A program made the translations under genes and the position numbers. From NCBI GenBank assembly GCA_021736785.1, contig JAIPFF010000034.1:1-56932 (forward strand): a stretch of DNA of 56,932 nucleotides, given 5' to 3'. This DNA comes from Thiohalocapsa sp. (lineage in GTDB: Bacteria; Pseudomonadota; Gammaproteobacteria; Chromatiales; Chromatiaceae). Below, one piece after another: positions 1-7,416 of this stretch. The notes under the pieces were generated by a model. That model did no database searches. It was given only the letters and a program-made list of their open reading frames with translations, and was not told where the DNA came from. Numbering within the stretch: position 1 is the stretch's first letter; every line of letters starts with the position of its first letter.

Positions 1-187
1 CCGGCGCCGGCGACAGCGATGCCGCCAGCGCGGCAAAAAGAATCAGTCGCGACGCGGCGCTTCGCCCGTGGCGGGCGGCGGCGATAAGGGCGCGTGCGCC
101 GGCCGGCGCACGCGCCGCTGTTTCGCCGGATGCGCCGCGAAGCCGGAGCCCGGCGGTTTCGGTCGAGCTGGGGAGAAGTGCTGGCAT
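1..187 (-). CDS. Possible 5' end of an unidentified protein, cut by the left window edge
   Basis: A minus-strand frame starts at an ATG at 187 and stays open to base 1, giving 62 codons with no stop. A GGGAG ribosome-binding sequence lies about six bases upstream of the ATG. The first 45 residues are rich in Ala, Gly and Arg; then comes a hydrophobic stretch LILFAALAASLSPAPA at about residues 48-63, which looks like a signal-peptide core or membrane anchor. I do not recognise the protein. The sequence is so GC-rich that chance open frames are common, and the long polar lead before the hydrophobic segment is unusual, so the true start could lie further in. Confidence is low. Confidence 0.3.
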   Translation of the reverse strand, partial: MPALLPSSTETAGLRLRGASGETAARAPAGARALIAAARHGRSAASRLILFAALAASLSPAP

Positions 188-405
188 CGGGGCTCCCGGG
201 TCGGTGATCTTGACGGGGCCAGGCGCGTTGCGGCCATCGGCGGCGCCGGCGGAGTCGGCTTTCTCATTAAGAGCCCGACCGAGAATAGCAGAAGCAAACC
301 GCCGTCATCTTGAGCGCTGTCCGCGCGTGCTAGCATATCGGCCCGCGCGCGGACAGTCGTTTCTGCCCCTTCGCGGTCCAGCCGTTCAACTTGATCGAGG
401 AGACC
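188..405. other. Intergenic region between the left-edge frame and the carbonic anhydrase gene
   Basis: No gene is supported here. The stretch should hold the promoter of the carbonic anhydrase gene; a TAGCAT-like -10 element near 330 is the only candidate, without a convincing -35. Short frames on both strands resemble no known family and look like products of high GC content. Confidence 0.3.
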
Positions 406-945
406 ATGAACAACGTTCGCAGCTACCAGGGCCTAGAGCCGCGGATCGCCCCGGATGCCTATGTCGACGAGACCGCGGTCGTCATCGGCAACGTCGAGAT
501 CGGCCAGCAGGCGTCGGTGTGGCCCATGGCCGTGGTCCGCGGCGATATCCACCGCATTCGCATCGGCGCCGGATCCAATATTCAGGACGGCGCGATCCTG
601 CACGTCTCCCACGATAGCCGGTTCCTGCCGGGCGGTGCGCCGACGATCGTGCACGAGCGGGTTACGGTCGGCCACCAAGCCATGCTGCACGGCTGCGAGA
701 TCCACGATCGCTGTCTCGTGGGCATCGGTGCCCGCGTGCTCGATCGCGCCGTGCTCAAGCCGCGGGTGATGCTGGCCGCGGGTGCCGTGGTGCCGCCCGG
801 CAAGGTGCTCGAAGGCGGTTATCTCTACGTGGGTACGCCGGCGAGGCGCTACCGTCCATTGACGGAGCTGGAGCTCGAATACCTGGACTACGCGGCAACC
901 CACTACATGGAGCTCGCGGTGCGCCACCGCGCGACCGCGGGCTGA
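406..945 (+). CDS. Gamma-class carbonic anhydrase family protein (left-handed beta-helix)
   Basis: A 179-residue protein of the YrdA/PaaY/CaiE group of gamma carbonic anhydrase-like hexapeptide-repeat proteins, expected to trim as a cytoplasmic trimer. The repeated [LIV]-G-x4 pattern runs from about residue 25 to 140. The three zinc-binding histidines of the family fit H66, H90 and H95, and the R45/D47 pair of the WPMAVVRGD motif, which links subunits in the family, is present. Real CO2 hydration is proven for only some members, so activity is inferred. I chose the ATG at 406, preceded by GAGGAG at 397-402, over an in-frame TTG at 391; the protein then starts as its homologues do. It is followed by 244 bases before the SCO1-like gene and is probably transcribed alone. 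Confidence 0.92.
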   Translation: MNNVRSYQGLEPRIAPDAYVDETAVVIGNVEIGQQASVWPMAVVRGDIHRIRIGAGSNIQDGAILHVSHDSRFLPGGAPTIVHERVTVGHQAMLHGCEIHDRCLVGIGARVLDRAVLKPRVMLAAGAVVPPGKVLEGGYLYVGTPARRYRPLTELELEYLDYAATHYMELAVRHRATAG

Positions 946-1146
946 GCCCCGAGCAGCGCCGCGGCGGCGCACCGCACAACATGGCGCCGCCGCACAATGC
1001 GGCGCCGACAGGCACATGTCGCTTGCGGCCCTGCCGCATCGGGCCGACGCCGGCCCGGTGCACGACGCTCGAGCATCGCCCGACGCTCGCGCGGCGCACG
1101 ACTTCCAAACAAGGCGCGCGCCGTGCTTTCGCTTGGTCTCGCTCTC

Positions 1147-1193
1147 CCGACGTTTCCGCCTACCATGATCTCCGACGTTTCCGCCGACCATGA
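1147..1193 (+). repeat. 25-base tandem duplication spanning the SCO1 start codon
   Basis: Two copies of a 22-base word, at 1147-1168 and 1172-1193, repeat with a 25-base period and differ at one position (cctacc versus ccgacc). Each copy ends in CCATGA, so the translation start of the SCO1-like gene (ATG at 1190) exists twice. The upstream ATG at 1165 is in another frame and does not read into the SCO1-like protein. The preceding 950-1100 region is also internally repetitive, with two imperfect copies of a GCACAAnaTGCGGC-like word near 967-1003. Confidence 0.85.
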
Positions 1194-1807
1194 AAAGAAT
1201 GCTGCCCCTCGCCGTTGTTGCCGCGTTGTCCTTGCTGCTGGTCTGGCTGGCTTGGTTTTGGCAGCCGGGCGGCGAGGGCGAACCGCCGGCGCACCGCAGC
1301 CTCGATCTCGCCGAGCAGCCCCGCGGCGGTGACTTCACGCTGCAGTCGAGCCGCGGACCCGTCAGCCTATCGGACCTGCGCGGCAAGGTGGTGCTGCTGT
1401 ACTTCGGCTACACTTGGTGCCCGGACATCTGCCCGACGAATCTCGCGATTATCGGGCTGGCGCTCAAGCAATTGACGCCCGCGGAGCGCGAGCGGGTTCA
1501 GGCGCTGTTCGTCAGCGTCGACCCGGCGCGTGACGACACCGCGCGGCTGGCCACGTTCGCCGAGTATTTCGATGCCTCCATCCTGGGCCTGACGGGCAGC
1601 GAGGAGGCCATCGCCGAGGCGGCTGCAAGCTACGGTGCCGCCTACCGCAAGTCCGACGCGGGCGACTCGGCCATGGGCTATATGGTCGATCACTCGTCCT
1701 ACGTGTATGTGATCGACGCGCACGGCGAACTGGTCGCGACGCTCGAGCATGCAACGCCGGCGGAGCGGATCGCCGCCGAGGTGCGGGCGCGGTTGGCGGA
1801 GCGCTGA
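1190..1807 (+). CDS. SCO1/SenC family copper chaperone
   Basis: A 205-residue membrane-anchored thioredoxin-fold protein of the SCO family, which delivers copper to, or keeps reduced, the CuA site of cytochrome c oxidase on the periplasmic side. Residues 5-23 form one hydrophobic anchor. The copper site is complete: CPDIC at C77 and C81, and the distal histidine H168 in VDHSS. The family VVLLYFGYTWCPDICPTNL block and FVSVDPARD are both present. Length is normal. The next gene is a PCu(A)C copper chaperone, the usual partner in CuA loading, so the pair likely serves an aa3-type oxidase encoded elsewhere. The ATG at 1190 lacks a clear ribosome-binding site and sits in the second copy of a 25-base duplication. 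Confidence 0.95.
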   Translation: MKRMLPLAVVAALSLLLVWLAWFWQPGGEGEPPAHRSLDLAEQPRGGDFTLQSSRGPVSLSDLRGKVVLLYFGYTWCPDICPTNLAIIGLALKQLTPAERERVQALFVSVDPARDDTARLATFAEYFDASILGLTGSEEAIAEAAASYGAAYRKSDAGDSAMGYMVDHSSYVYVIDAHGELVATLEHATPAERIAAEVRARLAER

Positions 1808-1904
1808 CGCGCAGGCGAGCCGGCGGCTTGCGGCTGCCGAACGATTTCGGTTGCGCCCACTTCGGTCCGGGCGCAGGTTTTCCCCCTCAAGTTAGGTGAT
1901 ATCG

Positions 1905-2381
1905 ATGCGTAAAACCCTTGCCGCGGCTTGGCTCATCTCTTCGGGCTTCGGCCTCTTCGGCCAGGCGGCGCTGGCCGGCGATGCGCTGAATGTCGGCGAT
2001 CCCTATGCCCGTGCGGTTCCGCCGGGGCAGCCGAACAGTGCCGTTTTCATGCAGATCGAGAACGGCGGCAGCGAGGACCGCGCACTGGTGTCCGCACAGA
2101 GCCCGGCGGCGGACGTGGTCGAGCTTCATACCCACCGCATGCAGGACGGCATGATGCAAATGCGGCGGGTGGAGCGCATTGCGCTGCCCGCCGGCGAGAC
2201 GGTGACGCTCGAGCCCGGTGGCCTGCACGTGATGCTGATCGGTCTCAAGCAGCAATTGAGCCCGGGGGACGAGGTCGATTTGACGCTCGGCCTCGATGAC
2301 GGCAGCAGCGTGGTTCTCACCGCGCCGGTTCGCAAGGTCGAGCCGATGTCCATGAAAGGGCACGAGCACGGCGCCCACTGA
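1905..2381 (+). CDS. Periplasmic copper chaperone PCu(A)C
   Basis: A 158-residue exported protein. Residues 1-24 are a signal peptide ending ALAG. The mature cupredoxin-like domain carries the family Cu(I) ligand pattern H-x(n)-M...H-x-M: H75 and M79 (with further Met at 83, 84 and 86), then H108 and M110. It closes with a His-rich tail (KGHEHGAH) that may also bind metal. PCu(A)C proteins pass Cu(I) to SCO or directly to the CuA centre of cytochrome oxidase. The start is the ATG at 1905, preceded by TAGGTG at 1893-1898; a GTG at 1896 overlaps that site and is unlikely. The gene lies 97 bases downstream of the SCO1-like gene on the same strand. Confidence 0.95.
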   Translation: MRKTLAAAWLISSGFGLFGQAALAGDALNVGDPYARAVPPGQPNSAVFMQIENGGSEDRALVSAQSPAADVVELHTHRMQDGMMQMRRVERIALPAGETVTLEPGGLHVMLIGLKQQLSPGDEVDLTLGLDDGSSVVLTAPVRKVEPMSMKGHEHGAH

Positions 2382-2455
2382 GGCGCTTCTCCTCCACCGC
2401 CGAGACGTCCCGCACCGGGGCGTCGACGCGTGCGCATTGCGCTGATCCATCCCAC

Positions 2456-3517
2456 ATGCAGTTTCCTTTCGTCAGCGCCGAATCCATCGGCGATCGGTTC
2501 ATCTCGGGTCTGCAGCGTCTGCTGCGCGAGGAGCACGGCATCGGGCCGACCATCCTGGTGCTGAACAATGCACTGCTCGACGAGCGGGTCAATGCGGCCG
2601 TTCGGGACGACCTGTCGCGGCGCTTTGCGGCCCTCGCCGCGGACTGCCGTGCAGCGCTGGCCGAGCATCGGGTGCCGGACGCGCCCGCCGACGACTGGGA
2701 GGTGTTCCGCGCTTTGATGACGCTGGGCCTCGACGGCATCGAGGCGCTGCGCCGGCGCAGCGCCGGACCCTGGCAACTGCAGTTCAACCAAGTGCGCGCA
2801 CTGCGCCCGGCGCGTACCGCCGGCGAGCGTCCGAGCGCCAATCGTGCGCCCTTTGCCGCGGAGCGTTTTCATTTCGACAAGCCGTTCCTGCGCAAAGAGG
2901 CCTTCTGGGAAGGGACGGTGGCGGGCACCGCCGTGGAATTGCTCTACAACAAATTTCCCTTCGTGCCCTACCACGGGCTGCTGGTGCCCGAGCGCGGTTG
3001 CCGCCGTGCGCAGTGGCTCGAACGGCGCGACCATGCGCTGGCCTGGCGGCTTTGCGAGTCCTCGGCGGTCCCCGGCTTCGGCATCGGCTACAACAGCTAC
3101 GGCGCCTTCGCGTCCATCAATCACCTGCACTTTCAGTGTTTCGCCGACACCCGTGAGCTGCCGGTGGAGACCGTCGACTGGCACCACAACGGAGGTCCTC
3201 TCGCCTACCCCGCCCTGTGCCAGGTCTGCATCGGCGAGGCGGCGGCCTGGGAACGCGTGGACGACTTGCAGCGCTCCGGCGCGAGCTTCAATCTCCTTTA
3301 CCGCCCCGGCCGGCTGTACTGCCTGGCACGCCGTCGTCAGGGCACGCAGGATCTGCCGGCTTGGTCGACCGGGCTTGCCTGGCTGGAGATGAGCGGCGGG
3401 TTCGTGGTCGCCGATCGCGACGCGTTCGAAGCGTTGACGGAAACCGATGCCCGGCGTGTGTTGTCCGACTCACGGAGCGACGGCGATGGCGGGGTGCCCG
3501 CGAACAGGTCGTTTTAG
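2456..3517 (+). CDS. HIT-like nucleotidyltransferase/phosphorylase-fold protein
   Basis: A 353-residue cytoplasmic protein I place in the histidine-triad superfamily. The block at residues 222-227 is N-H-L-H-F-Q, matching the H-x-H-x-Q active-site strand of GalT, Ap4A phosphorylase and GDP-D-glucose phosphorylase enzymes. The stretch LLYNKFPFVPYHGLLVPE (163-180) matches the preceding strand and loop (N-K-F-P-x-x-x-x-H) of Ap4A phosphorylases. These enzymes transfer nucleotides or phosphorolyse them through a histidine-nucleotide intermediate; the substrate here cannot be read from sequence. The C-terminus after about residue 335 is low complexity. No good ribosome-binding site precedes the ATG at 2456. 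The position between copper chaperones and cytochrome c4 gives no clear functional link. Confidence 0.7.
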   Translation: MQFPFVSAESIGDRFISGLQRLLREEHGIGPTILVLNNALLDERVNAAVRDDLSRRFAALAADCRAALAEHRVPDAPADDWEVFRALMTLGLDGIEALRRRSAGPWQLQFNQVRALRPARTAGERPSANRAPFAAERFHFDKPFLRKEAFWEGTVAGTAVELLYNKFPFVPYHGLLVPERGCRRAQWLERRDHALAWRLCESSAVPGFGIGYNSYGAFASINHLHFQCFADTRELPVETVDWHHNGGPLAYPALCQVCIGEAAAWERVDDLQRSGASFNLLYRPGRLYCLARRRQGTQDLPAWSTGLAWLEMSGGFVVADRDAFEALTETDARRVLSDSRSDGDGGVPANRSF

Positions 3518-3596
3518 TCCCTTCGCACCACCCGTTGATCGGAACCGGCTTCGCCGTGCTCGCTCCATCGACACGCCGGCCTGCTGGGCCACGTCA

Positions 3597-3626
3597 TTGA
3601 CCCATATCGACGAATCCTGATATACA
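3597..3626 (+). promoter_or_regulatory. Sigma-70 promoter of the cytochrome c4 gene
   Basis: TTGACC at 3597-3602 and TATACA at 3621-3626 are separated by 18 bases. This is one of the best sigma-70 matches in the window. Transcription should start near 3633, leaving a leader of roughly 80 bases before the ATG at 3716. It also argues against the in-frame ATG at 3626, which falls on the -10 element. Confidence 0.65.
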
Positions 3627-3715
3627 TGGCCGGATTTTCCATTCGACCCGCAGACGTCGCCGCCGGCTCGCGGGCTCGGACATCGCTCACTCAGACGAAA
3701 AATTCGGATCGCAAC

Positions 3716-4369
3716 ATGAAGACAACGCTGATTTCGGGAATCATCGCAGCGGCCCTCGCGTCGACCCTCGGCTCCATGCAAGTGGTCGCGTCGGAGGGTC
3801 ACGAAACCGCGCCTGTCGGCGACCCGGCAAAGGGTAAAGAGAAGGCCGGCCAGATCTGCCAGGCCTGCCACGGCCTCGACGGCAACGGCGTGCCCGCCCA
3901 GCCGATTTGGCCGAAGCTCGCGGGCCAGCACCCCGAATACATCTACAAGCAGCTCGCCAACTTCAAGAACAACGATCGCTGGAACGCCCAGATGTCGCCC
4001 ATGGCGATGCCGCTGACCGAGGAAGAAATGCTCAATCTCGCGGCCTACTATTCCGAGCTCGAGCAAACCGGCGGCACGGCCGAGGCGGAACTGGTCGAGC
4101 TCGGCGAGAAGATCTATCGCGGCGGCAACGCTACCAGCGGCGTTCCGGCCTGCAGCGGTTGCCACGGCCCGGCGGGTCTCGGCAATAACCTGTCGAAATT
4201 TCCGCGCATTTCCGGTCAATATTCCGAGTACACGGACCAGACGCTGAAGCTGTTCCGGGCCATGGAGCGGGCGAACGACCCGAACGGGATGATGCGCGGC
4301 GTCGCTTCACGCATGACCGATCAGGAAATCGCCGCCGTCTCCGCCTACATCGAGGGTCTCGGCCGATAG
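3716..4369 (+). CDS. Di-haem cytochrome c4-type protein
   Basis: A 217-residue periplasmic electron carrier. Residues 1-26 are a signal peptide. Two class I cytochrome c domains follow, with CQACH (C48, C51, H52) and CSGCH (C146, C149, H150) binding haem covalently; M98 in PMAMPL and M200 in ASRMTD are the likely axial methionines. Length and two-domain layout match cytochrome c4, which feeds electrons to terminal oxidases. It has its own promoter (3597-3626) and a perfect hairpin terminator directly downstream, so it is monocistronic. In Pseudomonas the c4 gene is followed by dsbA and then an EEP-fold gene; here the EEP gene follows directly and dsbA lies at 39588. Confidence 0.93.
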   Translation: MKTTLISGIIAAALASTLGSMQVVASEGHETAPVGDPAKGKEKAGQICQACHGLDGNGVPAQPIWPKLAGQHPEYIYKQLANFKNNDRWNAQMSPMAMPLTEEEMLNLAAYYSELEQTGGTAEAELVELGEKIYRGGNATSGVPACSGCHGPAGLGNNLSKFPRISGQYSEYTDQTLKLFRAMERANDPNGMMRGVASRMTDQEIAAVSAYIEGLGR

Positions 4370-4392
4370 GCGCTTCCGGCTCGTCGCTTCAG

Positions 4393-4417
4393 AAGACGGC
4401 CCGCGGGCCGTCTTTTT
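4393..4417 (+). terminator. Rho-independent terminator after cytochrome c4
   Basis: A perfect inverted repeat, GACGGCCCG/CGGGCCGTC at 4395-4412, is followed by TTTTT at 4413-4417; AA at 4393-4394 extends the stem. It starts 24 bases after the stop codon. The GTG start of the next gene lies just beyond, so that gene needs its own promoter or read-through. Confidence 0.85.
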
Positions 4418-4428
4418 CATTTCGTTCG

Positions 4429-5250
4429 GTGCCGGAGCCGGTGCGGGAAACGGCGCCCGCGGCGGCGCCCCGGCCGGATGCCGCCTCGATGCAGCACGTG
4501 CGATTGCTGAGCTACAACATTCAGGCGGGCATTCAATCGCGCCGCTACCGCGACTATGTGTCCAATGGCTGGAAGCACATCCTGCCCCACGGCGAACGGT
4601 TGCGGAACCTCGCCAGTATCGGCTCGCTGCTGCACGGCTACGACGTTGTCGGGTTGCAGGAGGTGGACGGGGGCAGTCTGCGAAGCGCCTTCGTCGACCA
4701 GACCGAGTACCTGGCCCATCTGGCCAGCTATCCGCACTGGCATAAACAGATCAATCGCGAGCTCGGCAGCCTTGCGCGGCACAGTAACGGACTGCTGAGC
4801 CGATTGCGCCCGGACGCCGTCTCCGAGCATAAGCTGCCCGGTTTGCCCGGGCGCGGTGCCCTGCTGGCGGAGTTTCCGACCACCTGCGGCGAGCCGCTCG
4901 CCGTGTGCGTCCTGCACCTGGCGCTCGGCTGGCGTGCGCGCAAGCGCCAGCTGGCTTATCTGGTGGATCTCGCGCGGCAATACCGCTTCGTCGTGCTGAT
5001 GGGGGATTTCAATTGCGGCTGCCGATCCGCGTCGCTGCGGGGCGCCATCGAGCGATCCGGCCTGCGCGGGCTCGATTGCGAGCTGAAAACGTTCCCGAGC
5101 TGGCGGCCCGACCGCAGTCTGGACCATATCTTGGTGTCGCAGGATCTGCGCATCGAGCATGCGCGAGTCGTCGACTACGCCCTGTCGGACCATCTACCGA
5201 TCAGCATGCAGGTGGCGCTGCCGGACGGTATCACGGTGACGGCGGCCTGA
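4429..5250 (+). CDS. Endonuclease/exonuclease/phosphatase (EEP) superfamily protein
   Basis: A 273-residue protein with the full EEP (DNase I/exonuclease III-like) catalytic set: N30 in SYNIQAG, E78 in GLQEVD, D193/N195 in MGDFN, D232/H233 in LDHIL, and D254/H255 in SDHLP. These residues bind a divalent metal and cleave phosphodiester or phosphoester bonds. The substrate may be nucleic acid, a phospholipid head group or an inositol phosphate; nothing visible decides this. There is no signal peptide. The GTG at 4429 is the longest start; an ATG at 4489 begins exactly at the domain and may be the true one, because the first 20 residues are Ala/Pro-rich and no ribosome-binding site is clear for either. 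The family sits beside cytochrome c4 in other gammaproteobacteria. Confidence 0.85.
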   Translation: MPEPVRETAPAAAPRPDAASMQHVRLLSYNIQAGIQSRRYRDYVSNGWKHILPHGERLRNLASIGSLLHGYDVVGLQEVDGGSLRSAFVDQTEYLAHLASYPHWHKQINRELGSLARHSNGLLSRLRPDAVSEHKLPGLPGRGALLAEFPTTCGEPLAVCVLHLALGWRARKRQLAYLVDLARQYRFVVLMGDFNCGCRSASLRGAIERSGLRGLDCELKTFPSWRPDRSLDHILVSQDLRIEHARVVDYALSDHLPISMQVALPDGITVTAA

Positions 5251-5315
5251 TTCGCGCTGCCGCGGGGCTGCCCGCGAGTCGGTGTGGCGGGCCGGGGGCG
5301 CCGGGGGGATGCGTC

Positions 5316-5891
5316 TCAGTCCTGAACGTAGAAGTGGTTCCAGGGGCCGGCGTCCAGACCGCGCAGCACGTCGAGCAGCGCGGGTAACGGGGCTGCCTCG
5401 CTCGGAAACACCTCCTCGACGATCACGAAACTGCGTCCGAAGGCCGCCTGCTGGCGCCAATCCCACTGCCAGCCGGGCGCCCGGCAGGCGCAGTTCGGGC
5501 AGACGAGGGAACAGGTCGGGTCGCTCGCCCAACGCGCGGACAGGGCCTGCCATTCCGGCAGCGGCTTGCCACAGTCCGGGCAGCGCGGCGGGCGGGTATT
5601 GCGTCCGAACAGCAGCTGCGGCTGCGCGGACGGGCCGCGCAGCACTACGTGCGCGAAGGCTTTGCCGTCGGTCTTCGGGGTGGTATCCAGTTGAACGGCG
5701 CAGCCGGTGAACGCGATCAGCTGCAGGAACGCCTCGCCGATCGTGTAGGCATCATCGCTTCCCGCGATCGGCTCGCCGATAAAGCCCGCGTCGCGCAGCG
5801 CGTCGGCCAGGCGCCCGCGCTCGATTCCGGCGCCGGGGTCCGACGGCGTCAGGACCAGGCGCCCGGTGTGAAGCACGGGGGCAGATGTCAT
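5316..5891 (-). CDS. Uncharacterised protein with a zinc-ribbon-like cysteine cluster
   Basis: A 191-residue soluble protein I do not recognise by name. Its middle carries six cysteines arranged like a zinc ribbon: C104 and C107 (CPDCGKPLP), then C127, C131, C134 and C136 (CSLVCPNCAC). The N-terminal half (DALRDAGFIGEPIAGSDDAY) and a C-terminal segment (FVIVEEVFPSEAAPLPALLD) look like ordinary alpha/beta structure. No membrane segment or signal peptide is present. The ATG at 5891 has an AAGGTG ribosome-binding site. The gene is divergent from the exported methyltransferase gene and convergent with the EEP gene, so it is its own transcription unit. The Cys pattern supports metal binding but no catalytic role can be assigned. 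Confidence 0.8.
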   Translation of the reverse strand: MTSAPVLHTGRLVLTPSDPGAGIERGRLADALRDAGFIGEPIAGSDDAYTIGEAFLQLIAFTGCAVQLDTTPKTDGKAFAHVVLRGPSAQPQLLFGRNTRPPRCPDCGKPLPEWQALSARWASDPTCSLVCPNCACRAPGWQWDWRQQAAFGRSFVIVEEVFPSEAAPLPALLDVLRGLDAGPWNHFYVQD

Positions 5892-6052
5892 CGCGCACCT
5901 TCGAGTTGTGTAAACAGCAATCGGCCCAGTCTATCAGAGTCTGCCTTACCGGCCGGCGCTTACGCCATCGGGCATCGCGGTGCAGCGGAACCGCGGCGCG
6001 CCGATGCGACTCGAACTTGCACGCCATCGTGGCTGCTGGACTAGGAGTACGC

Positions 6053-6763
6053 GTGACTAGATTGTTGATGTTTCTTTTGCTGTTGCTGCTCGTAATCGGA
6101 GCTGCCGCCGCCCAAGCGCCCGCCGTCGACCCGGATGCAGAGCGCCCCGTGGTCGGCCCCGAAATGAACAGCTACTACCATGGCGCCGACTATGAACAGT
6201 GGCGCGATATCTTCGAGAGCAGCGGGCGCGAGGTCTTCGACAAACGCTTGGAGATCACCGCGGCTCTGCGGCTCGCGCCCGGCATGCGTGTCGCCGACGT
6301 CGGCGCCGGTACGGGACTCTATACCATGCTGTTTGCCGACGCCGTCGGCGGCGACGGCCGAGTCTATGCGGTCGACATCTCGCAGGAGTTCGTCGAGTCC
6401 ATCGCCGAGCGCGCCGCCGCGGCCGGGGCCGGCAATGTGGTCGCCGTGCAGAATCACCAGAAGAGCACCAAGCTGCCGCCGGACAGCGTGGATCTCGTTT
6501 TTATGGCCGATACTTATCACCACTTCGAGTATCCGGGCGCGATGTTGGCCTCCATGCACCAGGCGCTGTCGGACGACGGCAAGCTCGCCATCATCGACTT
6601 TCGGCGCATGCCCGGCATCAGCAATGCCTGGATCATGAGCCATGTCCGGGCCGGCCGGCAGCAGGTCATCAACGAGGTGCAGGCGGCGGGTTTCGACTTC
6701 GTCGGCGAGCCGCTGAAGCTTCGCGGCAATTATTTCCTCCTGTTTCGAAAGAGACCCTTATGA
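6053..6763 (+). CDS. Class I SAM-dependent methyltransferase with an N-terminal export or anchor segment
   Basis: A 236-residue methyltransferase. The SAM-binding motif I is VADVGAGTG (80-88), followed by the acidic motif II VYAVDIS (104-110) and the post-I motif DLVFMADTYHHF. The N-terminus has a long hydrophobic run, MFLLLLLLVIGAAAAQA, looking like a signal peptide cleaved near residue 22. SAM is not known in the periplasm, so either the segment is an uncleaved anchor with an unusual topology or the protein does not use SAM conventionally; similar exported methyltransferase-fold proteins are annotated in many proteobacteria without known function. The start is GTG at 6053 with AGGAG at 6043-6047. 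The stop overlaps the ATG of the TPMT gene (ATGA), so the two are translationally coupled. Confidence 0.88.
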   Translation: MTRLLMFLLLLLLVIGAAAAQAPAVDPDAERPVVGPEMNSYYHGADYEQWRDIFESSGREVFDKRLEITAALRLAPGMRVADVGAGTGLYTMLFADAVGGDGRVYAVDISQEFVESIAERAAAAGAGNVVAVQNHQKSTKLPPDSVDLVFMADTYHHFEYPGAMLASMHQALSDDGKLAIIDFRRMPGISNAWIMSHVRAGRQQVINEVQAAGFDFVGEPLKLRGNYFLLFRKRPL

Positions 6764-7416
6764 AGCCCGAGTTCTGGCAACAGCGCTGGCAGCGCGGCGA
6801 GATCGGTTGGCATGCCGAGGAGTTCAACCGCCATCTCACCGAGCACTGGTCTCGACTCGGCGCGCCTGCAGGCGGCCGTGTGCTCGTGCCCCTGTGCGGT
6901 AAAAGCCTGGATATGCTGTGGCTTGCCGGGCGCGGTCACCGCGTGCTCGGCGTCGAGCTGAGCGACATCGCCGCCGCCGCATTCTTCGAGGACAACGGCC
7001 TGTCGCCGGCCGTCACCGACGAGCCGCCGTTTCGCCGCTATCGGGTCGACGAGCTCGAGATACTCGCCGGCGACTTTTTCGACCTCGACTCGTCGCAGGC
7101 GCAAGGCATCTCCGCCGTTTACGACCGTGCCGCGTTGATCGCACTGCCGCCGCAGATGCGCCCCGCATATGCGGAGCGGCTTGCGGCCCTGTTGCCGGCG
7201 CAGGTGCCGTCGCTGCTCATCACGCTGGACTACGTGCAGTCGCAGATGCAGGGGCCGCCGTTCGCGGTGTCCCGGGACGAGGTCGCCGAGCTGTTCGGCA
7301 CGGCGTTCGAGATCGAGACCATCGCCGATGTCGACATCCTTGCGGAGAGTCCGCGTTTTGCCGAGCGTGGCCTCGAGCAACTGGCAGAGCACGTTTATCG
7401 GCTGCGCCGGCGCTGA
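6760..7416 (+). CDS. tpm: Thiopurine S-methyltransferase (bacterial TPMT)
   Basis: A 218-residue cytoplasmic methyltransferase. The family start (MKPEFWQQRWQRGEIGWH), the SAM site VLVPLCGKSLDM, the segment HRVLGVELSDIAAAAFF and the later ISAVYDRAALIALPP all match TPMT. Bacterial members S-methylate thiopurines and can methylate selenium or tellurium oxyanions to volatile forms, so a role in metalloid resistance is likely but not proven. Its ATG overlaps the stop of the exported methyltransferase upstream by four bases. Length is typical, and the following 405 bases hold no gene. Confidence 0.93.
   Translation: MKPEFWQQRWQRGEIGWHAEEFNRHLTEHWSRLGAPAGGRVLVPLCGKSLDMLWLAGRGHRVLGVELSDIAAAAFFEDNGLSPAVTDEPPFRRYRVDELEILAGDFFDLDSSQAQGISAVYDRAALIALPPQMRPAYAERLAALLPAQVPSLLITLDYVQSQMQGPPFAVSRDEVAELFGTAFEIETIADVDILAESPRFAERGLEQLAEHVYRLRRR

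Noticed and set aside
3556-3601. Minus-strand peptide NDVAQQAGVSMERAR resembling a LacI-type helix-turn-helix
   Set aside because: The frame runs antisense to the cytochrome c4 gene, shows no repressor body after the motif, ends inside the neighbouring gene and overlaps a good promoter. Chance similarity in GC-rich sequence is more likely.
3626-3715. Upstream in-frame extension of the cytochrome c4 gene from ATG 3626
   Set aside because: It overlaps the -10 element of its own promoter and would place a long polar lead before the signal peptide.
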